A DNA stretch of 64,000 nt from Alphaproteobacteria bacterium (GTDB lineage Bacteria > Myxococcota_A > UBA796 > GCA-2862545), in contig JACKET010000002.1 in NCBI GenBank assembly GCA_020632875.1, positions 248,001 to 312,000 of the forward strand, in the 5' to 3' direction. Positions 48,868-56,227 of this stretch are shown one piece after another. Position 1 is the stretch's first letter. The number at the start of each line of letters is the position of its first letter. The position numbers and the translations under genes were made by a program. Under the pieces are notes generated by a model. It worked only from the letters and a program-made list of their open reading frames with translations. It was not told the origin of the DNA and did not search any database.

Positions 48868-49608
48868 ATGAGCAGCTGGCGGATGGACGGACGCCGCGTC
48901 GTCGTGACGGGCGGGAGCAAGGGGATCGGTGCGGCGGTCGTGGCGGAGCTCGTGGGCCTCGGCGCGGACGTGCTGGCCGTGGCGCGCGGCGAGGCCGATC
49001 TGGAGGCCCTGCGGGCGGCCCACGGCTGCGCGGTGCTCGCGGCCGACGTGCGCGACACGGCGCGCATCGTGGGGGCCGTACGCGACCGCTGGGACGGGCT
49101 CGACGGCCTCGTGAACAACGCCGGCATCAACATCCGCCGGTCGATCGCAGACACCCGCCCCGAGGATCTGTCGACGATCCTCGCGGTGAACCTCGAGTCG
49201 GTGTTCGCGCTGAGCCAGGGCCTTCACGATCTGCTGGTGTCGCGGAGAGGGGCGATCGTGAACCTCACGAGCGTCGCCTCCGAGCACGCGATCCGCACGT
49301 CCACGCCGACCTACGCCGCGTCCAAGGGCGGGATCGACGCTCTCACGCGTTTTCTCGCCGCCAGCTGGGGCCCGACCGGCGTGCGCGTGAACGCCGTGGC
49401 GCCCTGGTACGTCCACACGCCGCTCGCCGAGGCCGTGCTCGCGGATCCCGAGAAGCGCCAGCGCATCCTCGACCGCACGCCGCTCGGTCGGCTCGGCGAG
49501 CCGGAGGACGTGGCGCGCGCGGTCGCGTGGCTCCTCATGCCCGCGTCGAGCTGGGTGACCGGTGCAATCGTCCCGGTCGACGGCGGCTTCTCGGTGCTCG
49601 GAGCCTGA
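48868..49608 (+). CDS. SDR oxidoreductase, tropinone-reductase/FabG-like
   Basis: A 246-residue classical short-chain dehydrogenase: TGGSKGIGAAVVAELVGLG (TGxxxGxG cofactor site), LVNNAGINIRRS (NNAG), the catalytic Ser in LTSVASEHA and YAASKGGIDAL (YxxxK). VTGAIVPVDGGFSVLG marks the C-terminus. All catalytic residues are intact, unlike the dienoyl-CoA-reductase-like SDR at 5.6 kb. A basic residue after the Gly motif suggests NADPH preference. Substrate unknown. It appears to be transcribed alone from a leaderless promoter. Confidence 0.87.
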   Translation: MSSWRMDGRRVVVTGGSKGIGAAVVAELVGLGADVLAVARGEADLEALRAAHGCAVLAADVRDTARIVGAVRDRWDGLDGLVNNAGINIRRSIADTRPEDLSTILAVNLESVFALSQGLHDLLVSRRGAIVNLTSVASEHAIRTSTPTYAASKGGIDALTRFLAASWGPTGVRVNAVAPWYVHTPLAEAVLADPEKRQRILDRTPLGRLGEPEDVARAVAWLLMPASSWVTGAIVPVDGGFSVLGA

Positions 49609-49611
49609 AGG

Positions 49612-50451
49612 CTACTCGCAGGTCACGAACTCGGGGCCGAGATCCCAGGTCTTCAGCAGGGTCGAGAAGGCGGCCGGGCGCTCGGGGCACACGGACGCCG
49701 CGAGTTCGGGCAGGGCGTCTTCGCGGTTCGCGTACTCGGTGTGGAACACGGCCTTCTCGGTGATCCAGTCGCCGTACAGGTCGCATTCGTCGAACGCGAC
49801 GCACTCTTCGTTCAGCGCCCAGTCGAACCACGGCTGCAGCGCGTCGAGCTGGTCGAGGTCGTTCTTCAGCCCCACCGAGAGCCCGCGCTCGTGGGCCTCG
49901 TCGGCCAGGAACCTGTTGAACCGCAGCTGCTCGTCCGAGGTGAGCGGGAAGCCGGATGCGTTCGCGTACCCGTCGACGTTGTCGGGCTCGACGCCGTCGC
50001 AGCCGCGCTCCACGGCGCGATCGAGCCGGCGACGCGCGAGCTCGAAGGTGTCGGGGTGGGTGACGTCGAGCCAGCGCTCGTCGGGCCACCCATCGAGTGT
50101 GCGGCCGATCGCGTCGTCCGACACGAACGCCACGTCGTCTCGGAAGTCCTCCAGCGAGCCCGCCGAGAAGTAGCAGATCACGACCTTGTCGCCGAGCGCG
50201 GCGAGATCGGCGTCGGTCGCCTCGTACAGATCGACGTCGTACATCCCGACCGCCAGCGTCGTGTCGATGGCGCCGGTGAGCTGCCACTGCCACGTCGCAC
50301 CCGGCTCGGGCTGCCAGACCTCCGCTTCGACGGGGTCGCCGGGCGTGTACGGGATGCACGTGCCCGCGTCGCGGACCTCGCCGGCCGGGCATTCGTCGGG
50401 GCCACCGCACGCGACGAGCGCGAGGGCGGCGAGAGCGGGGAGGGGATGCAT
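49612..50451 (-). CDS. GH114-like (TIM-barrel) lipoprotein
   Basis: A 279-residue protein. It has a lipoprotein signal (HPLPALAALALVACGG) and a short Cys-rich part (DECPAGEVRDAGTC). A TIM-barrel matching the GH114/PF03537 family follows: ATWQWQLTGAIDTTLAVGMY, DKVVICYFSAGSLEDFR, DDAIGRTLDGWPDERWLDVT, RGCDGVEPDNVDGYANASG and HERGLSVGLKNDLDQ. The conserved Asp/Glu in VEPDNVDGY is the candidate catalytic site. Family members include endo-alpha-1,4-polygalactosaminidases that degrade galactosamine-rich polysaccharide. It follows a muramidase-like gene by 21 nt, so the pair may act on envelope or matrix polymers. Confidence 0.82.
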   Translation of the reverse strand: MHPLPALAALALVACGGPDECPAGEVRDAGTCIPYTPGDPVEAEVWQPEPGATWQWQLTGAIDTTLAVGMYDVDLYEATDADLAALGDKVVICYFSAGSLEDFRDDVAFVSDDAIGRTLDGWPDERWLDVTHPDTFELARRRLDRAVERGCDGVEPDNVDGYANASGFPLTSDEQLRFNRFLADEAHERGLSVGLKNDLDQLDALQPWFDWALNEECVAFDECDLYGDWITEKAVFHTEYANREDALPELAASVCPERPAAFSTLLKTWDLGPEFVTCE

Positions 50452-50472
50452 CGGGCCTCGCAGCACGCGGAG

Positions 50473-51198
50473 CTAGAACTGGATCGGGTACGCCTTGTCG
50501 GGGTTGGCGGCCCGATTCATGATCTTCTCGGCGTACGCCTGCTTGTACTTCTTGCCGTTCACCTTGTCGGCGCGGCCGTTGTAGTTCTCGAGCGCGGTCT
50601 TCCAGCCGCCGAACGCCTGACCGCCCTCGAGCTCGGAGGGCGCCTTGCCGGAACGGCTGAAGCCCTTGCGCGTGAGCCACACGAGCGCGGCCTTCATGTT
50701 GGTGTCGAGGTTGCCCTCGTTGCGCTTCTTCGGCTTCTTCAGACCCATCTCGGCGTCGGCCTTCGGCGCACCCCAGTCGCCGGGCACGTTCACCTGGCCG
50801 GGATCCTTGGCCCAGGCGGCCTTCGAGCGCTTGTCGGCCCCACCGGTCTCCTGGATGAGCCACGACTTCATCAGGGCCGGATCCATGTCGGGGATGCCCT
50901 TGGCCTGGTCGGCGGTGGCGCCGACGAACTTCGCCTTGTCGGCGTTGAACTGCTGCACGAGCGCCTCGATCTTCGCGTCGTGCTGCTGGTGGCGGTCGTC
51001 TTCGAGGCCCGCGAACGTCGGCGTGAGATCCTTCGCGGCACTCTCTAGGAACCCGCCCTGCTTCTCGGGGCCGGACCGCTTGATGGACTCGGCGCGCGCG
51101 GCATTCGAGTCGATCGCGGCATCGGGCTGACGGGCGACGCCGAGGTCGCGCGGCCGCGGCTGGGGGACGGGGATCTTCGAGACGCTGCGTGAGGACAT
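50473..51198 (-). CDS. Muramidase-like protein without signal peptide
   Basis: A 241-residue protein. After a disordered basic N-terminus (SSRSVSKIPVPQPRPRDLGV) and a helical segment (DDRHQQHDAKIEALVQQFNA), residues ~100-240 resemble a lysozyme-like glycosidase. They read PDMDPALMKSWLIQETGGAD (catalytic-Glu position), PGQVNVPGDWGAPK, LDTNMKAALVWLTRKGFS, GGWKTALENYNGRADKVNGK and KQAYAEKIMNRAANPDKAYP. The fold call is by resemblance to muramidase domains found in phage and secretion-system effectors. The lack of a signal peptide implies release by lysis or a contractile or specialised secretion route, or an internal role. It is cotranscribed with the GH114-like lipoprotein. Confidence 0.6.
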   Translation of the reverse strand: MSSRSVSKIPVPQPRPRDLGVARQPDAAIDSNAARAESIKRSGPEKQGGFLESAAKDLTPTFAGLEDDRHQQHDAKIEALVQQFNADKAKFVGATADQAKGIPDMDPALMKSWLIQETGGADKRSKAAWAKDPGQVNVPGDWGAPKADAEMGLKKPKKRNEGNLDTNMKAALVWLTRKGFSRSGKAPSELEGGQAFGGWKTALENYNGRADKVNGKKYKQAYAEKIMNRAANPDKAYPIQF

Positions 51199-51231
51199 CG
51201 GAGCTCCGGCGGAGGAGAAGCCAGGGGCCTC

Positions 51232-51237
51232 ATCCTA
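51232..51237 (-). promoter_or_regulatory. -10-like TAGGAT
   Basis: Box 33 nt before the muramidase-like ATG. Confidence 0.35.
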
Positions 51238-51264
51238 CCTGGCGACGGGCCGTGCCGGATGCTG

Positions 51265-51270
51265 TATCGT
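51265..51270 (+). promoter_or_regulatory. -10-like TATCGT, leaderless spacing
   Basis: Box ends 6 nt before the beta-barrel protein ATG; no Shine-Dalgarno between. Confidence 0.45.
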
Positions 51271-51276
51271 GCGCCC

Positions 51277-51870
51277 ATGCTCGCACTGTTCTCCCTGTTC
51301 GTCGCTTCTGCGACGATCCCCGATGATCACAGCGTCGGTTTCGGGCTCGGCATCGCCGCGCCGACCGGCACGTTCGCCCCCAACACCGTCAGCGTGCGCG
51401 TGAAGGCGATGGACACGCTCGTCGTCGAGCCGTCACTCGACTCGTCCTTCGCGTCGTCCGGCTCGAGCGCCGACATCGGCGGCACCGAGATCCGCTCGCG
51501 CACCACCAGCGTGACGTTCGGCGGGGGCCTGGCCCTGCGCTACCATGTCGCGTCGCGCGATCCGGTGGCGCTCGTCTTCACGATGACGCCCTATGCGAGG
51601 TTCGCCCAGACCTTTCAGGATCCGAACCTCGACGGGGCCGACGACGTCACCACCAACTCGTCGTTCACGACGGGGGCGGCCTGGGGCCTCGGCACGTCGT
51701 ACCACCCGGGCGGCCCGTGGCAGATCTCGGCCGACGTCTCGAACCCGCTCGTGGCGTACACCCGATCGTCCACGCGCCAGCCCAACGACGACGTGCAGGC
51801 GACCGGCACGTTCGATGTCGGCCTGGTGTTCGCGCCGAGTGTGCGAATGATGGCGCATCTCTGGTTCTGA
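51277..51870 (+). CDS. Outer-membrane beta-barrel-like protein
   Basis: A 197-residue protein with a short signal peptide (MLALFSLFVASA) and alternating amphipathic strands: GFGLGIAAPTGTFAPNTVSV, TTSVTFGGGLALRYHVASR, VALVFTMTPYARFAQTFQDP, TTGAAWGLGTSYHPGGPWQI and FDVGLVFAPSVRMMAHLWF. The last residue is Phe, the usual outer-membrane assembly signal. This is a small porin-like or OmpW-like barrel with no known ligand. Confidence 0.65.
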   Translation: MLALFSLFVASATIPDDHSVGFGLGIAAPTGTFAPNTVSVRVKAMDTLVVEPSLDSSFASSGSSADIGGTEIRSRTTSVTFGGGLALRYHVASRDPVALVFTMTPYARFAQTFQDPNLDGADDVTTNSSFTTGAAWGLGTSYHPGGPWQISADVSNPLVAYTRSSTRQPNDDVQATGTFDVGLVFAPSVRMMAHLWF

Positions 51871-51907
51871 CGATCGCGCGGCCAGCAGGGGTTCACACGG
51901 TCGTCGC

Positions 51908-51936
51908 TTGAGTCCGGTGTTGCGCTCGATTAGCCT
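51908..51936 (+). promoter_or_regulatory. Promoter TTGAGT-N17-TAGCCT
   Basis: -35-like TTGAGT (51908-51913) and -10-like TAGCCT (51931-51936) with the ideal 17-bp spacing precede the small RiPP-leader-like peptide gene. Predicted leader of about 48 nt. Confidence 0.55.
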
Positions 51937-51990
51937 GCTCTCCTTCCGACGCGGTGAGCGTCCGGATCCCACTCCCACGGAGGCCCTCAC

Positions 51991-52158
51991 ATGAAGCGAA
52001 ACCAGGAGCCGCAGCGCGTCACCGACGCCCCGCGTCGCGACGACACCCGTGCTGCCGACGAGACCCGCGAGGTCCGTTCGTTCGAGCGCCCGCGCCTCCG
52101 TCGCCTGGGTGTCCTCCCCGTCGTCACCACCGCCTTCGGCGGCAGCTTCTCTCCCTGA
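51991..52158 (+). CDS. 55-residue RiPP-leader-like peptide
   Basis: A small ORF with a strong GGAGG ribosome site 9 nt before the ATG. The N-terminal half is polar and charged (KRNQEPQRVTDAPRRDD). The second half carries FERPRLRRLGVLPVVT, which fits the leader motif YxxPxLxxxGxxxxxT recognised by RRE domains in lasso-type RiPP pathways, with Phe for Tyr. It ends TAFGGSFSP. The segment after the motif is only ~9 residues and has no Asp/Glu for a lasso ring, and no RRE, protease or cyclase gene is adjacent. It could be a precursor of an unusual RiPP, or a small protein of another kind with a similar tail. A lipoprotein gene follows 13 nt later. Confidence 0.6.
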   Translation: MKRNQEPQRVTDAPRRDDTRAADETREVRSFERPRLRRLGVLPVVTTAFGGSFSP

Positions 52159-52171
52159 TCGAGGCCACACC

Positions 52172-53224
52172 ATGAACCGCACCCTGTCGTTCCTCGCGAT
52201 CCTCGCGTTCTCCGGCTGTGTCACCGACGAGAGCGTCCAGCCCACCGTCGCCACCAGCGGCCCCGGCTACGTGATCGAGGGCCAGGTCCCCGCCGACGTC
52301 GACATCGACGCCCTGGTGGCCGACCTCCCCGAAGGCGGCTTCGGCGTCGTCGCCCACCCGGGCACCGGCGAGATCGCCACCATCATCTCCACGAGCAACC
52401 CGCTGGCGCGCGACGCGAGCGGCGAGTTCTCCGTGTTCACCGCGGCCAGCTGCACCGACTGTGGCGACCCCACGTGTGCGTCCACGTCCCGCACCATCGC
52501 CATCGAGCTGTCCCACGACAGCGGGATCAACGGCGAGACCTACTCCGTGCAGACGGCGAGCTCGACCAACTTCTCGTCGCCGAACACGACGCCGAACAAC
52601 TGGACGGCCGATGTCGGCAGCACCGTGTCGCTCTCGACGACCGGCACGCTCCCGGCGTGCAACAGCTTCTCCTACTTCTTCGACGTGATCGGGCCCGATG
52701 TCGCGGGCACGCCGAACCCGGTGTTCACCGAGTACGTCGAGGGCCCGACGGGCTTCGGCTCCGAGAAGTACGTCGAAGTCACGAACTACGGCGGCGGCGA
52801 CCTCGACCTCTCCACCTGCGAGATGCGCCTCTACGCGAACGGGTCCCTGACGGCCACCACCACGACTGCGCTCTCCGGCACGCTCGCGGCGGGCAGCGTC
52901 GCGGTGTTCTGCAACGGCGGGTCGGCGCTGGCCGGCATCTCGGCGTGTACCACGGTGTCGGCGATGAACTTCAACGGCAACGACGCCGTCGAGCTCTTCT
53001 GTGATGGCAGCACCGTCGACGTGATCGGCCAGATCGGGTTCGCGCCGCCTTCCGGCGAGTGGGGCGTCGCGCCCGTCTCGACGAAAGACAGCACGATCCG
53101 CCGCATGTGCGACGTGACCACGGGCGACACGAACGGGGCCGACGACTTCGACACCCAGATCGCGCTCGAGTGGGACGGGTTCGTGTTCGACATCACCGAC
53201 CTGGGCGCCAACGCCTGTCTGTAG
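52172..53224 (+). CDS. Lamin-tail-domain lipoprotein
   Basis: A 350-residue product with a lipoprotein signal (LSFLAILAFSGCVTDE). A first domain has CTDCGDPTCAS. A C-terminal lamin-tail-like (LTD) beta-sandwich follows at ~195-350 (NPVFTEYVEGPTGFGSEKYV, VEVTNYGGGDLDLSTCEMRL, LAAGSVAVFCNGGSAL, NGNDAVELFCDGSTVDVIGQ, STIRRMCDVTTGDTNGADDF). In bacterial surface proteins this domain is usually an accessory for binding. It sits 13 nt after the RiPP-leader-like peptide gene with its own GAGG. Confidence 0.8.
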   Translation: MNRTLSFLAILAFSGCVTDESVQPTVATSGPGYVIEGQVPADVDIDALVADLPEGGFGVVAHPGTGEIATIISTSNPLARDASGEFSVFTAASCTDCGDPTCASTSRTIAIELSHDSGINGETYSVQTASSTNFSSPNTTPNNWTADVGSTVSLSTTGTLPACNSFSYFFDVIGPDVAGTPNPVFTEYVEGPTGFGSEKYVEVTNYGGGDLDLSTCEMRLYANGSLTATTTTALSGTLAAGSVAVFCNGGSALAGISACTTVSAMNFNGNDAVELFCDGSTVDVIGQIGFAPPSGEWGVAPVSTKDSTIRRMCDVTTGDTNGADDFDTQIALEWDGFVFDITDLGANACL

Positions 53225-53228
53225 GCGG

Positions 53229-54266
53229 TCAGGGCGCGCTGCCCACCGCGATGTTCACGACGGAGCCGGTGAGCCGCACATAGCGGCCACCGGCTTCGAT
53301 CTGTGTGGAGCGCGCCTGCTCGAGGTGCACGGACAGGCGTCCCGAGGGGAGCTGAGCGATCAGCGCGGCGGGCACGGTGTGAGCGCCATCGTTGTCGACG
53401 AGGCACTGCACGAGCGCGCGGTTCCCGGCGTCGTCCTGACCCTCGAGGCGGAGGCGTAGGACGCCTGCATCGCCTCCGTTCCAGGTGATCGGCAGGTCGC
53501 CCGCCGCGACGAAGCCGGGTGCCGGTGCCGTGAGCGTGCGGCTCGACGGCATGTGGAGAGTGCCCGCGAACGCCGGGAACACGGCGCCGGGCGCCGAGAC
53601 CGTGTACGGATCCCCGAGGGCGACGGTGATCGGGTTGATGCTGCGGTAGTACTGGCCGCCCGCGTAGCCCACGTTCGTGCCGGCGCCGATGGGGGGCGTG
53701 AGCGTCACGGCGCCGGCGGACTGGGGCTCGCGCTCGGCCAGCACGCCCTGGGCGAGCTCCGCGACGGTGTACGTCGTGATGGCGCAGTCGTCGGGGCCCG
53801 CGGGCTCGACGAACACGACGGCAGGCACGCCGGGCGCCAGCTCTTCGTAGAGCTGCCCGATGAAGAACGCCGTGTCGGCTTCGCCCGGGCTGTGGGTCCA
53901 GACGAGGCTCAGCGCGCCGTCGTCATCGAGGACGGGCGTGTCGGTGTCCGTGTCTGCATCCGCGTCCGTGTCGGCGTCGGCATCGGAGTCGGAGTCCGCG
54001 TCGGTGTCCGCGTCGGCGTCCACATCCGCGTCGGAGTCCGCGTCCGTATCGGAGTCCGCGTCGGTGTCGGAGTCCGCATCGGTGTCGGAGTCCGCGTCGG
54101 TGTCCGTGTCGGCGTCCGTGTCCGCATCGGTATCGGAGTCGGCATCGGCATCGGAGTCCGCGTCGGTATCGGAGTCGGTGTCGGCATCCGCGTCGGTGTC
54201 GGCTTCGTCCGGGGTGTCGGGACCGGTCTTGCAGGCAGACAGCGCGAGGAGGGCGAGCAGACGCAT
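53229..54266 (-). CDS. Lipoprotein with Asp-rich spacer and beta-rich C-terminal domain
   Basis: A 345-residue product. It has a lipoprotein signal (MRLLALLALSACKTG) and an ~85-residue (D-A/S/T)n tract, then a ~235-residue domain. The end of that domain (SSRTLTAPAPGFVAAGDLPI, WNGGDAGVLRLRLEGQDD, LIAQLPSGRLSVHLEQARST) looks like a beta-sandwich, and a mid segment (PAVVFVEPAGPDDCAITTYT) is unassigned. The gene lies 11 nt after a PDZ-protein gene in one unit. Confidence 0.75.
   Translation of the reverse strand: MRLLALLALSACKTGPDTPDEADTDADADTDSDTDADSDADADSDTDADTDADTDTDADSDTDADSDTDADSDTDADSDADVDADADTDADSDSDADADTDADADTDTDTPVLDDDGALSLVWTHSPGEADTAFFIGQLYEELAPGVPAVVFVEPAGPDDCAITTYTVAELAQGVLAEREPQSAGAVTLTPPIGAGTNVGYAGGQYYRSINPITVALGDPYTVSAPGAVFPAFAGTLHMPSSRTLTAPAPGFVAAGDLPITWNGGDAGVLRLRLEGQDDAGNRALVQCLVDNDGAHTVPAALIAQLPSGRLSVHLEQARSTQIEAGGRYVRLTGSVVNIAVGSAP
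53936..54200 (-). repeat. (D-A/S/T)n acidic spacer repeat
   Basis: About 85 residues with Asp at alternate positions between the lipid anchor and the beta-rich domain. Confidence 0.88.
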
Positions 54267-54277
54267 TCGGCTGCGTA

Positions 54278-55162
54278 TCACTCGTCCGAAGCGACCGCCT
54301 GGAGCGCCAGCCGCTTCTCCTCGAGCTCCTTCTCGCCCACGACGCGCAGGTGGACCACCTCGACCTTGCCGTCGCGTACGCGTTTCACCTTCGCGTGGCC
54401 GCGCATCACCTGCGTCGCGGCGAGCGTGATGCCGCCCCAGCCCCGCACCTTGATGCCGTTCACGGACTGGATCACGTCGCCGCTGCGGAAACCGGCCAGG
54501 CGGGCGGGCTCCCCGCGCGACCGGGAGATTCGGACCCCGATCCCCACGCTCTTCCCGCGGTCGTCGGTCTCGAACCACGCGCCGCCGAGCATGTCGAACT
54601 GCTCGAGGTGCGTGCGGTAGCAGTTCGCGATCTCGCGGCCGAACCACCACTCGTCCTCGTCGACCTGGAGGATGAGGTGCTTCAGCTCGGCACACTGCTT
54701 CCGCTCGGCGCGGCGCTCGCGCTTGCGGTCGCGGCGGTCTTTCTGACGTTGCTCCTGCTTCGTGAGCTCGCGGGGGGCGCCGGATTTCACCACCCGCTTC
54801 TTCCGGGTGCGGCGCGGGCGCTTCGCGCGTGGGTCGGTGTTGGCGTCGGCGAGCATCGCGAGCGCTTCGTCGTCACCATCGTCGGAATCCACGGCGTCGT
54901 CGGCATCGGCTTCGACGGGGACGGCGTCTTCGGCGTCGGCGGTGCCGTCGGTGGCCTCCGCGCCGGGCCCGGGCGGCGGGGGAGGGCTCCAGAACACGGC
55001 CTCGCGCTCGCCTTCGACGTCCAGCGTGCCGGGCACGCCCGCGAAGGGGCTGCGGACCAGGCCGATCAGGACGGCCAGGAAGATCGGCGTGCCGTACAGG
55101 CACACGACGAGAGCCAGCGTACCCGCTGCGGAGATCGCGTCCTTCAGGCCGCTCCGCGTCAA
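54278..55162 (-). CDS. Single-pass membrane PDZ-domain protein
   Basis: A 294-residue protein. It starts at a TTG after GGGAGG. One N-terminal helix (AAGTLALVVCLYGTPIFLAV) precedes an acidic/Pro linker and a highly basic patch (RAKRPRRTRKKRVVKSGAPR, KQEQRQKDRRDRKRERRAER). A C-terminal PDZ-like domain follows (VGIGVRISRSRGEPARLAGF, RSGDVIQSVNGIKVRGWGGI). The layout, one helix, linker and PDZ, recalls GspC-type proteins of type II secretion, but no other secretion gene is present. Function unknown. Confidence 0.68.
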   Translation of the reverse strand: MTRSGLKDAISAAGTLALVVCLYGTPIFLAVLIGLVRSPFAGVPGTLDVEGEREAVFWSPPPPPGPGAEATDGTADAEDAVPVEADADDAVDSDDGDDEALAMLADANTDPRAKRPRRTRKKRVVKSGAPRELTKQEQRQKDRRDRKRERRAERKQCAELKHLILQVDEDEWWFGREIANCYRTHLEQFDMLGGAWFETDDRGKSVGIGVRISRSRGEPARLAGFRSGDVIQSVNGIKVRGWGGITLAATQVMRGHAKVKRVRDGKVEVVHLRVVGEKELEEKRLALQAVASDE

Positions 55163-55270
55163 CCGCGCCTCCCTTCCGTACTCCCATCGTAGCGAACCCG
55201 CGGACGGTCCGGGGTGTTCCCGCATCCCGACCCGACGGAACCGACCGGCCGAACCGGGGTCCGAGCAGGC

Positions 55271-56227
55271 ATGACGTGGCTCGCCCTCTTCGCCTGCACG
55301 GCTCCGCCCGCGGGCCCCCCTCCCGAAACCCCCGTCCAGACGCCCGATCCCGCACCCGAGGTGGCGCCGGTCCCGGTAGAGCCGCTCCCGGCGTCGGGAG
55401 CCTTCGTCCGCGAGGTCGCGCCCGGCCTCGTGGTCTCCGCGTTCGATCCGCCCGAGGTCTCCGGGACCTTCTCGCAGCCAGCGGCCGACGCGCTCGCGGC
55501 GACCGACCGTCGCCTCTTCGTCGTGACGATCGACCCCGCGCAGTACGACCTCGCGTACCTGTCGTCGCTGGAGCCCGGCGCCCGGACCAGCGCGACCACG
55601 GGCACCGGTTGGGCCGACGCGCACGGGGCGCACGTGGTGTGGAACCCCGGGATGTTCGAGCCGTCGGAACGGGCCACCGGCTACACGCGCGCCGGGAGCT
55701 TCGCGAGCCAGCCCGCGGTGCGCCGCAACGCGATGTACGGGTGGTTCTTCACGGTCACCGACGGGCGGCCCGCCGTGCTGAACCGCCAGCCTCCCGGCAG
55801 CGAGGGGAAGTACGTGCCGTACGACGCGTTCCCGGCCCCGGATCGCGCGGCCTTCGACGCCGCGTCGATCGTGTCGCAGAGCCTGTCGATCGTCCGCGAT
55901 GGCGAGCCCGTGTACCCGCCGCGCAAGAACCAGTGGAGCGAGCTCGCGTATGGCGTGGACGACCAGGGCCGTACGCTCGTCGTGTTCTCGCGGTACCCCT
56001 ACGAGATGCGCGAGCTGGGCGCGCGGGTCGCGGCCCTCGGGATCGGCGCGCGCGATCTGCTCCACGGCGAGGGCGGTCCGGAGGCCACGCTCGTCGTGAA
56101 GGCCGGTGGAGTCGAGCTGATCGCGGTCGGCAGCTACGAGACGGGCTTCTACGACGACTCGAACCACGAACAGTGGGCGCTCCCCGCGGTGATGGCCGCG
56201 ATTCCCCGCGGTACAGGAGGGGAGTGA
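55271..56227 (+). CDS. Phosphodiester glycosidase (DUF2233/NAGPA)-like lipoprotein
   Basis: A 318-residue product with the lipoprotein signal MTWLALFACTAPP. The domain runs PGLVVSAFDPPEVSGTFSQP, LFVVTIDPAQYDLAYLSSLE, DAHGAHVVWNPGMFEPSERA, SQSLSIVRDGEPVYPPRKNQ, LAYGVDDQGRTLVVFSRYP and LLHGEGGPEATLVVKAGG. This matches the DUF2233 family, whose members resemble the phosphodiester glycosidase 'uncovering enzyme'. Substrate unknown. The stop overlaps the next gene's GTG by 4 bp. Confidence 0.72.
   Translation: MTWLALFACTAPPAGPPPETPVQTPDPAPEVAPVPVEPLPASGAFVREVAPGLVVSAFDPPEVSGTFSQPAADALAATDRRLFVVTIDPAQYDLAYLSSLEPGARTSATTGTGWADAHGAHVVWNPGMFEPSERATGYTRAGSFASQPAVRRNAMYGWFFTVTDGRPAVLNRQPPGSEGKYVPYDAFPAPDRAAFDAASIVSQSLSIVRDGEPVYPPRKNQWSELAYGVDDQGRTLVVFSRYPYEMRELGARVAALGIGARDLLHGEGGPEATLVVKAGGVELIAVGSYETGFYDDSNHEQWALPAVMAAIPRGTGGE

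Noticed and set aside
51991..52158. Lasso peptide precursor
   Set aside because: No Asp/Glu at ring position and too short a tail; no B or C protein nearby. Kept only as RiPP-leader-like.
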